Assembly: GCA_046542845.1 (NCBI GenBank)
Contig: JBKHAN010000006.1
Coordinates: forward strand, 15,382-79,381
DNA length: 64,000 nucleotides
Reading direction: 5' to 3'
Origin: SKKC01 sp046542845
Lineage (GTDB): Bacteria > Spirochaetota > Spirochaetia > DSM-27196 > SKKC01
Shown here: positions 52,210 through 61,637 of the stretch, in pieces
Position numbering within the stretch: the stretch's first letter is position 1
Layout: every line of letters begins with the position of its first letter
Notes under the pieces: model-generated
What the model was told of the DNA's origin: nothing
The model's database searches: none
Seen by the model: the letters and a program-made list of their open reading frames with translations, nothing else
Made by a program: the position numbers and the translations under genes

Positions 52210-53207
52210 AGCACCTCCCGGAACATCAGGCTTCGGATGACGTACGACACACCAAGCAGAAGCGCGGCAAACATCAGAACCTGGCGGTCGAGACGTCGTA
52301 TCCGAACGGAAATTCGCGTGCGGCGGTCGGTTGTCTCAAGACTGTTGATCGTATCAAGGATCTGGCTGAGTCCGCGCTCGCTTCTGGCATGGTAGTACAA
52401 CCCGCCGGTCCGTCGCGCCAGGTCGCGCAGGAGGGCTTCGTCAAACCCGCGGTCGATAACGGCCTGGTATCGTTCACCCGTCGCCGGTTCGACAAAATCA
52501 AGCGTCGTCTCGGCTTGCGTCCCGACGCCAATCGTGTAAATGCGAATGCCGAGGGATTCGGCAATGTCGGCCGCCTCGTCGGGTTCAACGAGGCCCGCGT
52601 TATGCACGCCGTCGCTGATAAAAACGATCACCCGGGACGGTGCATCCGAGTAGCGCATATGCAATGCGGCTACCCCCAGAGCGTCACCAATCGCCGTCCC
52701 GTCGCCGAGATCCATGATCTGAAGCTCCTGCAATCGATCGACCAACATATCGTGGTCGGTTGTAAGAGGCACACGCAGTGCCGCACTGAGCGAAAAACTG
52801 ACAAGCCCGATCGCGTCACCAGGTCTCGATCGTACAAACGATTCCACCGTATTTCTCGCACCATCAAAACGCGTCTGTCCGCCAAAATCACCGGCGGCCA
52901 TAGTCGGGGACTCGTCAAGTACGATCAGTATGTCTATCCCCCGCCCAAGAAAAACCCGGTCGTTCTGAATCTGTATCGGGCCACTCGCCGCGAGGATCAG
53001 CAGGATAAACCCGCTCCAGAACAGAACTGATCCGACGGCACGCGCTCCTTGTAGCATTCCGAACGAGGGGTGGAAACCACGGCTGCCGTATACATGAAAC
53101 GGAAAGCGAATCTTGCCTCCCCGCCCGTGCCAGAAATGCAGCGCGTAGACGGCGAACGGGACGACGAGGAGGAGAAGCAGCACTGCAGGATATTCAACGC
53201 TCCACAT
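52206..53207 (-). CDS. batA: BatA-like von Willebrand factor A protein
   Basis: A 333-residue membrane protein with the same layout as BatB: two N-terminal segments, a VWA domain and a C-terminal segment (VLMFAALLLGVSYVI). The metal motif is DESPT in VLDESPTMAAGD, a Thr in the last place where DxSxS has Ser. The other site (VFISDGVHN) is intact. The ATG at 53207 is preferred because AGGAG lies 9 bases before it, while a TTG at 53216 abuts that site. It overlaps the preceding gene by 14 bases. Confidence 0.92.
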   Translation of the reverse strand: MWSVEYPAVLLLLLVVPFAVYALHFWHGRGGKIRFPFHVYGSRGFHPSFGMLQGARAVGSVLFWSGFILLILAASGPIQIQNDRVFLGRGIDILIVLDESPTMAAGDFGGQTRFDGARNTVESFVRSRPGDAIGLVSFSLSAALRVPLTTDHDMLVDRLQELQIMDLGDGTAIGDALGVAALHMRYSDAPSRVIVFISDGVHNAGLVEPDEAADIAESLGIRIYTIGVGTQAETTLDFVEPATGERYQAVIDRGFDEALLRDLARRTGGLYYHARSERGLSQILDTINSLETTDRRTRISVRIRRLDRQVLMFAALLLGVSYVIRSLMFREVL

Positions 53208-54186
53208 GACCCGCAACTCCTGAGTCTCCGCCGGTCTGCGTCGGTTCCGCCGCCTCGTCGACGGTTAGCCGTACCAGACCCCGACGTAGTGTTCGTTGTG
53301 AACGGTGAGCTACCGTTCGCTCTGATTTCTGCTCGATAAAAGCTACGATTTCGGCCAGCACAATGAGATGCCGAAAACGCTTGTCTTTGTCGCTGCTCGC
53401 GCCGGCAAACTTCACGAGGTCCGCCTGGCGAAATATCGACGCTAACTGCTTTACCCGCTCTTCGTCTGCTATCTTGCCGCGGATCAGAAGCGGCACTTCA
53501 GACGCGGTTGCCGTGATAGCGTCAACCCCAAGGCGTCGTGTGAGATACACCCTCGTTTCATCTATCAGTGCAATATAAAAAATCCGGGGGTTGAGCGTAT
53601 CGAAACGCATGTGCATGGTACGAAGAACGCGCATGATCCGCCGATAGGGTTGATTTTCTTTCCACGCGGACAGGGCCGAGCGTATGTGTTTCCCCGCATG
53701 GATACTGCCACGGTACAGTAGAAACGGCGCCGCGACGAATAATATGATAAGCAGAAGCAGGAACACCTGGCTTCCCGGGGCAAACAACGGACCGCGCACC
53801 GGCCGTATCGGCGCCACGCCTCCGGTGGGCAGCACGCTTTCAATGCGGACCTCACCGGTGTCCAGGGTCGCCGATCCGAGATCGAACTCCGGCAGTTCTA
53901 TAACGCCGGTTCGGTACGCCCGGAAACCAACGACAATCTCTGTCTCGTTGTCGCGATCTATGATGCGAGCGGACGTAACCTCGACCCATTGAGTCTGCGG
54001 GAAGGGTGAGGGTATCTCCACGGGTTCGTCGGCAGGTGTAATTACGCGTATGCGCAGCTCGCCGGGCTCACCGACCCGTATCTCATTCGGCAGTATGTCT
54101 CGCTCAAGAACCACCAGATCGGTAGCAGCGAGCGAAGCGGAAGCCGTTATAAAAATAAGTACAGACAGGTAAGCCCTTCGTTTCAT
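53194..54186 (-). CDS. BatD-like membrane protein of the bat locus
   Basis: A 330-residue protein with a signal peptide (LSVLIFITASASLAA), a beta-rich periplasmic domain of about 130 residues (IRVGEPGELRIRVITP), one membrane segment (VFLLLLIILFVAAPFLLYRG) and a cytoplasmic helical tail of about 140 residues. Position between DUF58 and BatA suggests it is the BatD or 'OmpA-like' accessory component, although it is shorter than classic BatD. The ATG at 54186 starts the signal peptide; an upstream ATG at 54471 lies inside the DUF58 gene. Confidence 0.7.
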   Translation of the reverse strand: MKRRAYLSVLIFITASASLAATDLVVLERDILPNEIRVGEPGELRIRVITPADEPVEIPSPFPQTQWVEVTSARIIDRDNETEIVVGFRAYRTGVIELPEFDLGSATLDTGEVRIESVLPTGGVAPIRPVRGPLFAPGSQVFLLLLIILFVAAPFLLYRGSIHAGKHIRSALSAWKENQPYRRIMRVLRTMHMRFDTLNPRIFYIALIDETRVYLTRRLGVDAITATASEVPLLIRGKIADEERVKQLASIFRQADLVKFAGASSDKDKRFRHLIVLAEIVAFIEQKSERTVAHRSQRTLRRGLVRLTVDEAAEPTQTGGDSGVAGHVER

Positions 54187-54193
54187 GGTAACC

Positions 54194-55072
54194 TTAGCGT
54201 CGGTGACGAAAAAACCGGATGAGTCGGCTCGCAGGGTCTTCGTCGGTCCGGACTTCAAGCGCAGAAACGCCTCGGCGCCCGCATTCCCTGAGCCACTGTC
54301 TCCTGTGTATCTGCCAGAAATACCGGTAATCGTTCCGATACGCGTTCGTCCCGGCTGCGAGTATTTCGCGACCGCTCTCCGGGTCCTCAAGCTGCAACAG
54401 ACCCGAACGCGGGAACTCGATATCGAGCGCGTCAACAATGCGGATCGCGACGGTATCGTGTTTGCGGGCAAGCAGCCGCAGCTCCTGATAGTAGTTCGAC
54501 GTCTTGAAATCGCTCAAGACAACACATATTCCGCGTCGTGGCAGAGACTCGCCCACCGTCCGCAGCGCGAGCGACAGGTCGCTTCCCCGCCCCTCCGGCT
54601 GCACCGAAAGCGCGTCCTGTATGATTCGCAACCCGTGCTTCTTCCCCTTCAGCGGAGGAATCCAGTGCTCGATTCGATCGGAAAAAAACGCTGCGCCGAC
54701 CCGGTCGTTGTTCCGTATTGCAGCAAATGTCAGCAGCGCCAGCAGCGTCGTCTCCGTATCGAATCGGGTCTCCATTCCCTCGAAGGGGCGCATACTGCCG
54801 GAAATATCAACGAGCAGGAACAACAGCATTTCCCGTTCCTCGCGGTAGGTCTTCGAGAACGCACGGTCCATGCGGGAGGTAACGTTCCAGTCGATCAGGC
54901 GGGCATCGTCGCCGTCGGAGTACTCCCGCACTTCGTCAAACTCGATTCCCGGCCCTCGAAACACGGACCGATACTGCCCGCTGAACAGCGTGTCGATGAG
55001 CCGATTTGATGTAAGTTCGAGACGCCTCACCCGCTGTATCAAACGTGCGTAGTCGGAATCCTTACGTGCCAT
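54194..55072 (-). CDS. DUF58 protein with von Willebrand A-like fold
   Basis: A 292-residue cytoplasmic protein. The DUF58 signature GIEFDEVREYSDGDDARLIDWNVTSR is clear, followed by the VWA-like metal motif DISGSMRPF. Such proteins almost always sit next to MoxR ATPases. It starts 2 bases after the moxR stop. It probably links MoxR activity to the membrane-bound Bat proteins. Confidence 0.94.
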   Translation of the reverse strand: MARKDSDYARLIQRVRRLELTSNRLIDTLFSGQYRSVFRGPGIEFDEVREYSDGDDARLIDWNVTSRMDRAFSKTYREEREMLLFLLVDISGSMRPFEGMETRFDTETTLLALLTFAAIRNNDRVGAAFFSDRIEHWIPPLKGKKHGLRIIQDALSVQPEGRGSDLSLALRTVGESLPRRGICVVLSDFKTSNYYQELRLLARKHDTVAIRIVDALDIEFPRSGLLQLEDPESGREILAAGTNAYRNDYRYFWQIHRRQWLRECGRRGVSALEVRTDEDPASRLIRFFRHRR

Positions 55073-55074
55073 TA

Positions 55075-56136
55075 TCAGGGAACCGGAACTGCCTGCAGAA
55101 GCTGCGAAATGACGTCGTCGGTCGAAAGCTCTTCTGATTCTGCCTCATAGCTCAACACAATCCGATGGCGGAGGACCATATGAGCAACCGCCTTCACGTC
55201 CTCGGGAACGACGTAGCTCCGTCCGGCAAACAGCGCCTGTACCTTGGCACAACGGTAGAGAAAGATCGTTGCGCGAGGACTTGCGCCATAGTCGATGTGC
55301 CGGCTGAAACGAGCTACCGACTGTCCACTCTGCCGGCTCGCGATTACCAGACGGACAATATACTGCTCGATCCGCTGATCCATCGCAATTCGTGAGGCAA
55401 CATCCCTGAGGTTTTTCAGGTCCGGTTTATACAGCACCTGTCTCAGCGAAACACGCTGCTCGTTGCCGATACGGCGGAGTATGGAAAGCTCCTCTTCCGG
55501 TGTCGGGTACTCAACCATGAGCTTCAGGACAAAGCGGTCGAGTTGTGCCTCCGGTAGGGGATAGGTTCCTTCCTGCTCGATCGGATTCTGCGTGGCAAGC
55601 ACGAAAAACGGATCCGGCAGAGGATACGTGGTATCACCAATCGTGACCTGACGCTCCTGCATTGCCTCGAGCAACGCCGACTGCACCTTGGCAGGTGCAC
55701 GATTGATTTCATCTGCAAGCACAATGTTCGAGAATACCGGGCCTTTTCGTGGAACAAAGTCACCGGTCTGCTGGCGGAATATCAGATTACCGGTCAGATC
55801 GGCGGGAAGCAGATCCGGTGTGAACTGCATGCGCTTGAAGGAGAGGTCGAGTACGTCCGCAAGGCTCGTAACCGCCCGGGTCTTCGCGAGTCCCGGTACA
55901 CCTTCGAGTATAACGTGCCCGCCGACGAGCAGCCCCATGAGAAGTCCGTCGATCATCCTCTGCTGGCCAATAATTGACCTGGCGAGCTCGGTACGTACCG
56001 ACGAAATCTGCTCGCCGGCGCGTTTTACCTGCTGCTTGAACTCCTGACCGGCACGCTCCTGACGGTCGGTTTCGGCCCGCTGCGCGCGTCTGCTGTCTGA
56101 CTGATCGGTTGCTCCGGATAAATCCTGTTGTTCCAC
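55075..56136 (-). CDS. MoxR-family AAA+ ATPase
   Basis: A 353-residue AAA+ protein. Walker A is GVPGLAKT, Walker B is NIVLADEINRAPAK and sensor 1 is LATQNPIEQEGTYPLPEAQLDRF. MoxR proteins act as chaperone-like ATPases in assembly or activation of metal-dependent complexes and often serve bat loci. An N-terminal region of about 40 residues is Gln/Arg-rich. The GTG at 56136 is preceded by AGGA at suitable spacing. It is 9 bases after the argJ stop. Confidence 0.95.
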   Translation of the reverse strand: MEQQDLSGATDQSDSRRAQRAETDRQERAGQEFKQQVKRAGEQISSVRTELARSIIGQQRMIDGLLMGLLVGGHVILEGVPGLAKTRAVTSLADVLDLSFKRMQFTPDLLPADLTGNLIFRQQTGDFVPRKGPVFSNIVLADEINRAPAKVQSALLEAMQERQVTIGDTTYPLPDPFFVLATQNPIEQEGTYPLPEAQLDRFVLKLMVEYPTPEEELSILRRIGNEQRVSLRQVLYKPDLKNLRDVASRIAMDQRIEQYIVRLVIASRQSGQSVARFSRHIDYGASPRATIFLYRCAKVQALFAGRSYVVPEDVKAVAHMVLRHRIVLSYEAESEELSTDDVISQLLQAVPVP

Positions 56137-56145
56137 TGCTGTGTC

Positions 56146-57426
56146 CTATGTTCGGTAATCGGCGTTTTCGTGTACGTACTCGTCCGAAAGGTCGCTGCCC
56201 CATACGATCGACTCTGCGGCATCCGCTCCGAAGTCAACCGAGATGTCAACACACAAGTCATGTTGCGGATACCCCCGTAATCGCGGGTTCATGGCTGCTT
56301 GTGACAGGTAGGAGGATAGAGTAATCTCCTTTTCGCGGTCAAGGCGAAAGCAGCCCCGCGAAAAGACGAGCTCTTCGGCGATTCGTATCTCGAGCCGGTT
56401 CATATCGATGAGTATGCCTGCGTGCGCCAGGTAGTTTCCCAGAGCTCCGACGATGCGCCCGACATTCGGATCGTTTCCGTACACGGCGGTCTTGACGAGC
56501 GGGCTGTTGACAATCGCTTTGCCCGCTGCGCGACAGCAGGCCTCGTTCGGAAGCCCCCGAACGCGGACCTGCATGACGTGAGATGTTCCTTCCCCGTTGC
56601 GCACCACCTGCTTCGCGAGGGAAACGCAGACCTCGTCGAGAGCCTTCGCGAACACCGCTCTGTCCACCTTGCCCGCCATCCCCGAACTGAACAGAAGCGC
56701 CATGTCGCTGGTGCTCTGGTCCGAATCGATCGAAATGCGATTAAAACTCGCGTCGACCGCGCGGCTGAACATGCTTCGAAGCGGCGCTCTGTCAACATGA
56801 ACATCGGTCATTAGAAACACCAGCATGGTGGCAAGATCCGGCTCCACCATCCCGGCCCCTTTGGCGATCCCGAGTATGCTCCCGTTCCCGACCCTGGCGT
56901 GCGCGAGTTTGGGATATCGATCAGTGGTCATGATACCCGCAGCAAAGTCTCGAGCGGTGCCCCGGTCAAGCCCTTCGCAAACCGCCGGCAGGGCCTGAAT
57001 CATGGACGGTACCGGAAGCTTCCACCCTATTATTCCGGTGCTGACCGGAAACAGAAGCGACGCATCGCAGCCAAGCACGCCGGCGGCCGCATGTTGAACC
57101 CGGTGCGCGTCCTCCAGACCCCCAGGTGCGCATACGTTGGATATGCGATTATTCACGACAACGCCCTGGGCGGTCTCACGCTCGAGAATGTCCCGGGCGA
57201 CGATGACCGGAGCGCCCACGACGGCGTTCCGGGTACACACTCCCGCGAACATATCTGTCGGCCTGTCCGCGAGGAGCACGCTCAGATTCATGCGATACGG
57301 CTCAAGCGTCGGTCGTTCTTCCGGCACAAAGGTCAGGGAACTTGTGGAAACTCTGAAACCCCGCGGCAGCGGGCACGTACGGTCGATCCATCCGTCGTAA
57401 GACGCCTGATCGGAGATGGTATCCAT
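56146..57426 (-). CDS. argJ: Arginine biosynthesis bifunctional protein ArgJ (ornithine acetyltransferase)
   Basis: A 426-residue ArgJ. The enzyme moves the acetyl group from N-acetylornithine to glutamate. It is a Ntn-like self-cleaving protein: the cleavage motif is DLATMLVF, with the Thr as the new N-terminal nucleophile of the beta chain, preceded by the conserved KGAGMVEP. Other conserved patches are MTTDRYPK and VYGNDPNVGRIVGALG. The ATG at 57426 follows GGAA. No other arg gene is near. Its place between a sugar kinase and moxR looks like operon shuffling rather than functional coupling. Confidence 0.95.
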   Translation of the reverse strand: MDTISDQASYDGWIDRTCPLPRGFRVSTSSLTFVPEERPTLEPYRMNLSVLLADRPTDMFAGVCTRNAVVGAPVIVARDILERETAQGVVVNNRISNVCAPGGLEDAHRVQHAAAGVLGCDASLLFPVSTGIIGWKLPVPSMIQALPAVCEGLDRGTARDFAAGIMTTDRYPKLAHARVGNGSILGIAKGAGMVEPDLATMLVFLMTDVHVDRAPLRSMFSRAVDASFNRISIDSDQSTSDMALLFSSGMAGKVDRAVFAKALDEVCVSLAKQVVRNGEGTSHVMQVRVRGLPNEACCRAAGKAIVNSPLVKTAVYGNDPNVGRIVGALGNYLAHAGILIDMNRLEIRIAEELVFSRGCFRLDREKEITLSSYLSQAAMNPRLRGYPQHDLCVDISVDFGADAAESIVWGSDLSDEYVHENADYRT

Positions 57427-57469
57427 GGTTCCTTTTTGTACTCTGTTTTTACCATTTCGGCAAAGGCAT

Positions 57470-58561
57470 CTATCGAACGACTCTCGCTCCGGCTCCCGCG
57501 ACAAGCCGTTGAACCTCCCGGAGACCTGCCATGGAGGTATCGCCGGGAGTAGTCATTGCCAGCGCCCCGTGAGCCGCACCGTACTCAAGCGCTTCGGCGG
57601 GGTCGAGGCCCGCGAGGAAGCCATACACCAGACCGCTCGCGAAACTGTCACCCCCGCCGACGCGGTCGTATATCTCAAGCTTCTCTCTCCAGGTGGACAC
57701 GTGAAACGTTCCTTCGTTCCAGAGTATCGCACCCCAGTCGTTGACAGTCGCCGAATGAACGCCTCTGAGCGTGGTTGCAACCGCCTGAAGGTTCGGGTAG
57801 TCCGCTGTAACCCGTTCGATCATACGCTTGAACCCCGCGTGCTCAAGCGAGGTCAGATTCTCGTCGACGCCCTCGACCTCGTATCCGAGGCAAGCCGTGA
57901 AGTCTTCTTCGTTGCCGATCATGACATCTACATACGACGCAATACGGCGATTCACCTCACGGGCTGCATCCTGTCCCCCGAGTCGGTTCCACAGACTCGG
58001 ACGATAATTCAGATCGTAGCTGATGATCGTCCCAGCCTCTCGGGCGGCCTTCATCGCGGCGAGAACGACCTCGGGCGTCGACTCGCTCAGTGCGGCATAA
58101 ATACCGCCGCAGTGAAACCACCGAACTCCATCGGACTGAAACAAGGCACTCCAGTCTATGTCCTGCGGGTTCAACCTGGACGCCGCGCTCCGCGCCCGAT
58201 CGGAAGTGCCCACCGCACCCCTGAGACCAAACCCGCGTTCGGTAAAGTTCAAACCAACCCGCGCGTTTTCGCCGATCCCATCGTAGGGGACCCACTGAAT
58301 GTAGTCGGTTGCAACACCACCCTGCTGAATCAGGTCCTCAAGAAGGAGTCCGATTTCGTTTTCCGGAATGGCGGTAACGACGGCTGTGCGTAGTCCGAAA
58401 CACTTGCGGAGACCGCGCGCAACGTTATACTCACCTCCCCCTTCCCAGACGCGAAATGAACGAGCTGTTCGCACGCGTGTATCGCCCGGGTCAAGGCGCA
58501 ACATGACTTCTCCGAGCGAGACCTCGTCCCAGCGGCACTGATCGGGCTTCTTTATGTTCAT
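57470..58561 (-). CDS. PfkB-family sugar kinase, probably 2-keto-3-deoxygluconate kinase
   Basis: A 363-residue ribokinase-fold enzyme. The C-terminal PfkB signature YDRVGGGDSFASGLVYGFLAG contains the catalytic Asp (GGGDS). The N-terminal start is SLGEVMLRLDPGD with GGGEYNVARGL, as in KDG kinases. KDG kinase phosphorylates 2-keto-3-deoxygluconate from uronic acid or pectin breakdown, which fits the beta-helix and glycosidase genes in the window, but specificity is inferred. The ATG at 58561 has GGAGG 12 bases before it. It lies 43 bases before argJ. Confidence 0.88.
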   Translation of the reverse strand: MNIKKPDQCRWDEVSLGEVMLRLDPGDTRVRTARSFRVWEGGGEYNVARGLRKCFGLRTAVVTAIPENEIGLLLEDLIQQGGVATDYIQWVPYDGIGENARVGLNFTERGFGLRGAVGTSDRARSAASRLNPQDIDWSALFQSDGVRWFHCGGIYAALSESTPEVVLAAMKAAREAGTIISYDLNYRPSLWNRLGGQDAAREVNRRIASYVDVMIGNEEDFTACLGYEVEGVDENLTSLEHAGFKRMIERVTADYPNLQAVATTLRGVHSATVNDWGAILWNEGTFHVSTWREKLEIYDRVGGGDSFASGLVYGFLAGLDPAEALEYGAAHGALAMTTPGDTSMAGLREVQRLVAGAGARVVR

Positions 58562-58608
58562 GGTATCGACAGACCTCCATCGTACGCGGAGGTCTGTCCG
58601 GGACTGCC

Positions 58609-60723
58609 TTACTTCGTCTCCATTACCCACACTCCGTCCCAGGAGTCCGGGGGGGTGGCGATAAGGCTTCTGCATCGCTTCGTATACGAAGCGGCAGGTG
58701 GGTCGTCGGGCAATGATCCAAACAGCTCCGCTGCTTCTTTGAAGTTTCCAGCGTAATAGGCCTCAAGAGCGCGTGCAAATGTTTCATACGTCGCTTGTCC
58801 ATTTTCGTAGACTTCCTGTCTCATAGGCTGGAAAACACGCACCGCCTCGGCGCGGCCAACAACACCGACCTTCCCGAGCTCACGCAGCGCAAAGACATCG
58901 CGGACGTGATCCGCGGTCATCTCCGAGATCATGGTATACGTACCGAATTGCTTGTTGACGCCCTCAAGGCGGGCACCGAGGTTTACCGCGTCGCCGAGCA
59001 TCGTGTAATCGAACCTGGTACGGCTGCCGAGATTTCCGACGATCGCCGGGCCGGTATTCATTCCTATCCTCATGAGCAGATCGCGGCCGGAGCGTTCACG
59101 GAAGGCAGGTCTGAGTTCGGCAAGCCGTTCCTGACAGCGAAGAGCAGCGCGAACACCGCACACGGGATGGTCGGCGATATCCAGGGGCGCATTCCAGAAG
59201 GCGATTATCGCGTCTCCCTCGTACTTATCAACCGTCCCACCCTCGTCCTGTATAATGTCGGTCATTTCGCTGAGATAGTCGTTCAGCAGCGCCGTAAGCG
59301 CATCCGGGGTCAATCCCTCGCTGAGACTCGTAAACCCCTGCAGGTCGGAAAAGAAGATCGTAATGTCGCGCCGCTCACCACCAAGTCGGAGTCGATCCGG
59401 GTCTGCGACAAGACGTTCGATGACCGCCGGACTCAGATACTGACTGAACGCACTGCGTATAAAGCGCCGCTCTTTGCCTTCAGTCGCGTAGTTGGCGCCG
59501 GTGGCAGCGAGCGCAGCAATAAACGCGGTACCCGTCGGGACCATCGCTGGAACCCATAGTCCCCCGAGAAAGGCAAGAAGCGCGATGCCGACCGGGAGCA
59601 CGACCCAGAATACGAGCGAAAGTACCGACCAGACAGCCGTCGCCGCAAGTGTTGTCGTGACAGCCGCCGCGAGGGCGAGAAAAAGCGTGTACGCGTAGGT
59701 AACACGGTCTGACGGCACGCGAACAAAAGACTCATTCAGAAGATTCTCAAGCATCGCCGCGTGAAACTCGAGCCCGCTTGTCTGCCCACCGATAGGGAGT
59801 GGTCGCTGGTCGAACAGGCCCGGTGCGGTAAGCCCGACAATGACGTGCGCACCTGCGACCTCGTCGGGCTCGATGACCGGTTCTTCGCCCTCGCGAAGCT
59901 GGAGCTCGCTTTGTATGACCGCCGCCGCACTGAGCCGGGTGCGATCGTTGCTCCGCCGGTCAAAGCGGACGACCATGTTACCCGCCGCGTCGAGTGGGAC
60001 CTGGCGACCTGAAAAGGAAACGGTGCTTTGCGAAAACGACGGGGGATCAGTCGAGTCGCTTTCATATGTCAGCGCCGCCATCGCCGGGGACGGAACAACG
60101 CGATCGTCGAACCGGTAGAAAGGCTGTGCGCGACGGTAGACGCCATCGGTGTCGGACGCTATGACCACATTGGCCAGCACGCCCGCCGCTTCCGCGAGTT
60201 CCGACTGCGGGAAACTGGCTCTCGGGTAGCTTCGAAGATCAGACGCGAGCGAGTCGTCTACCAGCATGCCCCTGTCGGACATAAAATCCGGCCATGATTC
60301 AACCCGGCCGCTTTCGTTCCCGAGCGCGACAGCCAGTATGTTCCGCTCCTGGTTACGCAGCGCGCCGGCAAAATCCTCGTCGTCCCACACACCGGCGCGC
60401 GAGGGGTCGATGTACAGAACGTCGAAGGTAAGCGAGCGAACACCTGCGCGACCCATAAAGTCCGCTATTGCCCCGTAGAACACGCGTGGCCACGGCCAGC
60501 TTTGAGCAAACTCGTCTTCGACGAAGGAAAGATCCGACTCGTTCACCTCGACAATTACGACGTCACGGCCCCCGACTGAACCGGCGAACAACTGGGTCCG
60601 CCAGTCCCAGGTCGCGAGCTCTGCGGTATCAAGCACCCCCGACAACAGAAAGAACAGCCCGATCACCATTGCAAACAGGCTTACAATTGCCGCGCGTTTC
60701 AGTCGCTGTACGGGGGTTGCCAT
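58609..60723 (-). CDS. CHASE2-domain class III adenylate cyclase
   Basis: A 704-residue membrane receptor. One membrane segment (about 14-32) leads to an extracytoplasmic CHASE2 sensor domain of roughly 300 residues, then three membrane segments, a cytoplasmic class III cyclase domain and a short C-terminal helical repeat. The cyclase motifs are visible: FSDLQGFTSLSEG with the metal Asp, KYEGDAIIAFW with the adenine-contact Lys, GMNTGPAIVGNLG and TMLGDAVNLGARLEG. It should make cyclic AMP in response to an outside signal. The ATG overlaps the M48 stop as TAATG. Several spirochaetes carry many such cyclases. Confidence 0.94.
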   Translation of the reverse strand: MATPVQRLKRAAIVSLFAMVIGLFFLLSGVLDTAELATWDWRTQLFAGSVGGRDVVIVEVNESDLSFVEDEFAQSWPWPRVFYGAIADFMGRAGVRSLTFDVLYIDPSRAGVWDDEDFAGALRNQERNILAVALGNESGRVESWPDFMSDRGMLVDDSLASDLRSYPRASFPQSELAEAAGVLANVVIASDTDGVYRRAQPFYRFDDRVVPSPAMAALTYESDSTDPPSFSQSTVSFSGRQVPLDAAGNMVVRFDRRSNDRTRLSAAAVIQSELQLREGEEPVIEPDEVAGAHVIVGLTAPGLFDQRPLPIGGQTSGLEFHAAMLENLLNESFVRVPSDRVTYAYTLFLALAAAVTTTLAATAVWSVLSLVFWVVLPVGIALLAFLGGLWVPAMVPTGTAFIAALAATGANYATEGKERRFIRSAFSQYLSPAVIERLVADPDRLRLGGERRDITIFFSDLQGFTSLSEGLTPDALTALLNDYLSEMTDIIQDEGGTVDKYEGDAIIAFWNAPLDIADHPVCGVRAALRCQERLAELRPAFRERSGRDLLMRIGMNTGPAIVGNLGSRTRFDYTMLGDAVNLGARLEGVNKQFGTYTMISEMTADHVRDVFALRELGKVGVVGRAEAVRVFQPMRQEVYENGQATYETFARALEAYYAGNFKEAAELFGSLPDDPPAASYTKRCRSLIATPPDSWDGVWVMETK

Positions 60724-61637
60724 TATATGCCTCCGAGATAGCGACGGAAGCGGTCCGTTCGGACCTGTAACTCTACCGGATCCTCCGGCCGGATAGTCGA
60801 CGTAACGTCGTCTATGCGACTGTCTGGTGAGGGATGCGTACGCGCAAACCCTGGTCCGTCGGGATCCCATTGTGCCTGCATCCGCTCAAGAAAGCGAACG
60901 AGCGCACGCGGGTCATACCCTACACGCCTCATGATCTCGACGGCTGCGCGGTCTGCCTCGGTCTCGCTGCGCCGCGAATACCCCGAGTTAAACAGGGTCT
61001 GCGTTACGTCGTCTATCGATTCGTCGAAGACGCTCGTGAGCTCGCGTATTTCAGAACGTGACGCGAACTGTGCGCCGGTGAGCGCAGCGCTCGTGAGCGC
61101 AGCGGTAACCCGTGACGTACGGATGCTCTGCAATCCGTGACGGTACTGTATATGAGCGACCTCATGCGCGAGGATGGATGCTACCTCGTCTTCACTTCCT
61201 GCGAGACGAAGCATACCCCGCGTAACGAAGATCAAGCCGTTCGGCGACGCAAAGGCGTTCAGCTCGTCGCTGTCGAGAATCTGAAAACGATAGTCGGCAA
61301 AAAGCTGCGGGCGATCCGAAGCGTATGCGAGAAGGAGCCCGATATGATTCAGGTAGGTGTTGGCAACCTCGTCGTCGTATAACTCGTACTCGCTGACGAT
61401 CCGAGCCGAAACCGACCGTCCTACATAGTACTCCTGCTCCGGGGTAAACTCTTCGAAGGATCGCTCTGTGAGCTCTCCCGTGCGTCGAATCCCTTCTGCC
61501 TGGCGCTCATCGATTGCTCCGGTTGCCACACCGATGCTTGCCCCCACCGCGGAGAGGGACCCGAGCGATGAACACCCGACGAGTACTGCGGCAGTCAACA
61601 GGACCAGTGAAACCTGGCGGAGTGCGTTCCGGCTCAT
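60723..61637 (-). CDS. M48-family metalloprotease lipoprotein
   Basis: A 304-residue lipoprotein with lipobox LVGC. The zinc motif is HEVAH in ILAHEVAHIQYRHG, with the third ligand Glu likely in SETEADRAAVEIM. The M48 family includes BepA/Oma1-like periplasmic quality-control proteases. The lipid anchor and leader suggest periplasmic action on outer-membrane proteins. It starts with ATGA overlapping the SH3 gene stop. A sensor cyclase follows it, so cell-envelope stress might be sensed by the same transcript. Confidence 0.95.
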   Translation of the reverse strand: MSRNALRQVSLVLLTAAVLVGCSSLGSLSAVGASIGVATGAIDERQAEGIRRTGELTERSFEEFTPEQEYYVGRSVSARIVSEYELYDDEVANTYLNHIGLLLAYASDRPQLFADYRFQILDSDELNAFASPNGLIFVTRGMLRLAGSEDEVASILAHEVAHIQYRHGLQSIRTSRVTAALTSAALTGAQFASRSEIRELTSVFDESIDDVTQTLFNSGYSRRSETEADRAAVEIMRRVGYDPRALVRFLERMQAQWDPDGPGFARTHPSPDSRIDDVTSTIRPEDPVELQVRTDRFRRYLGGI

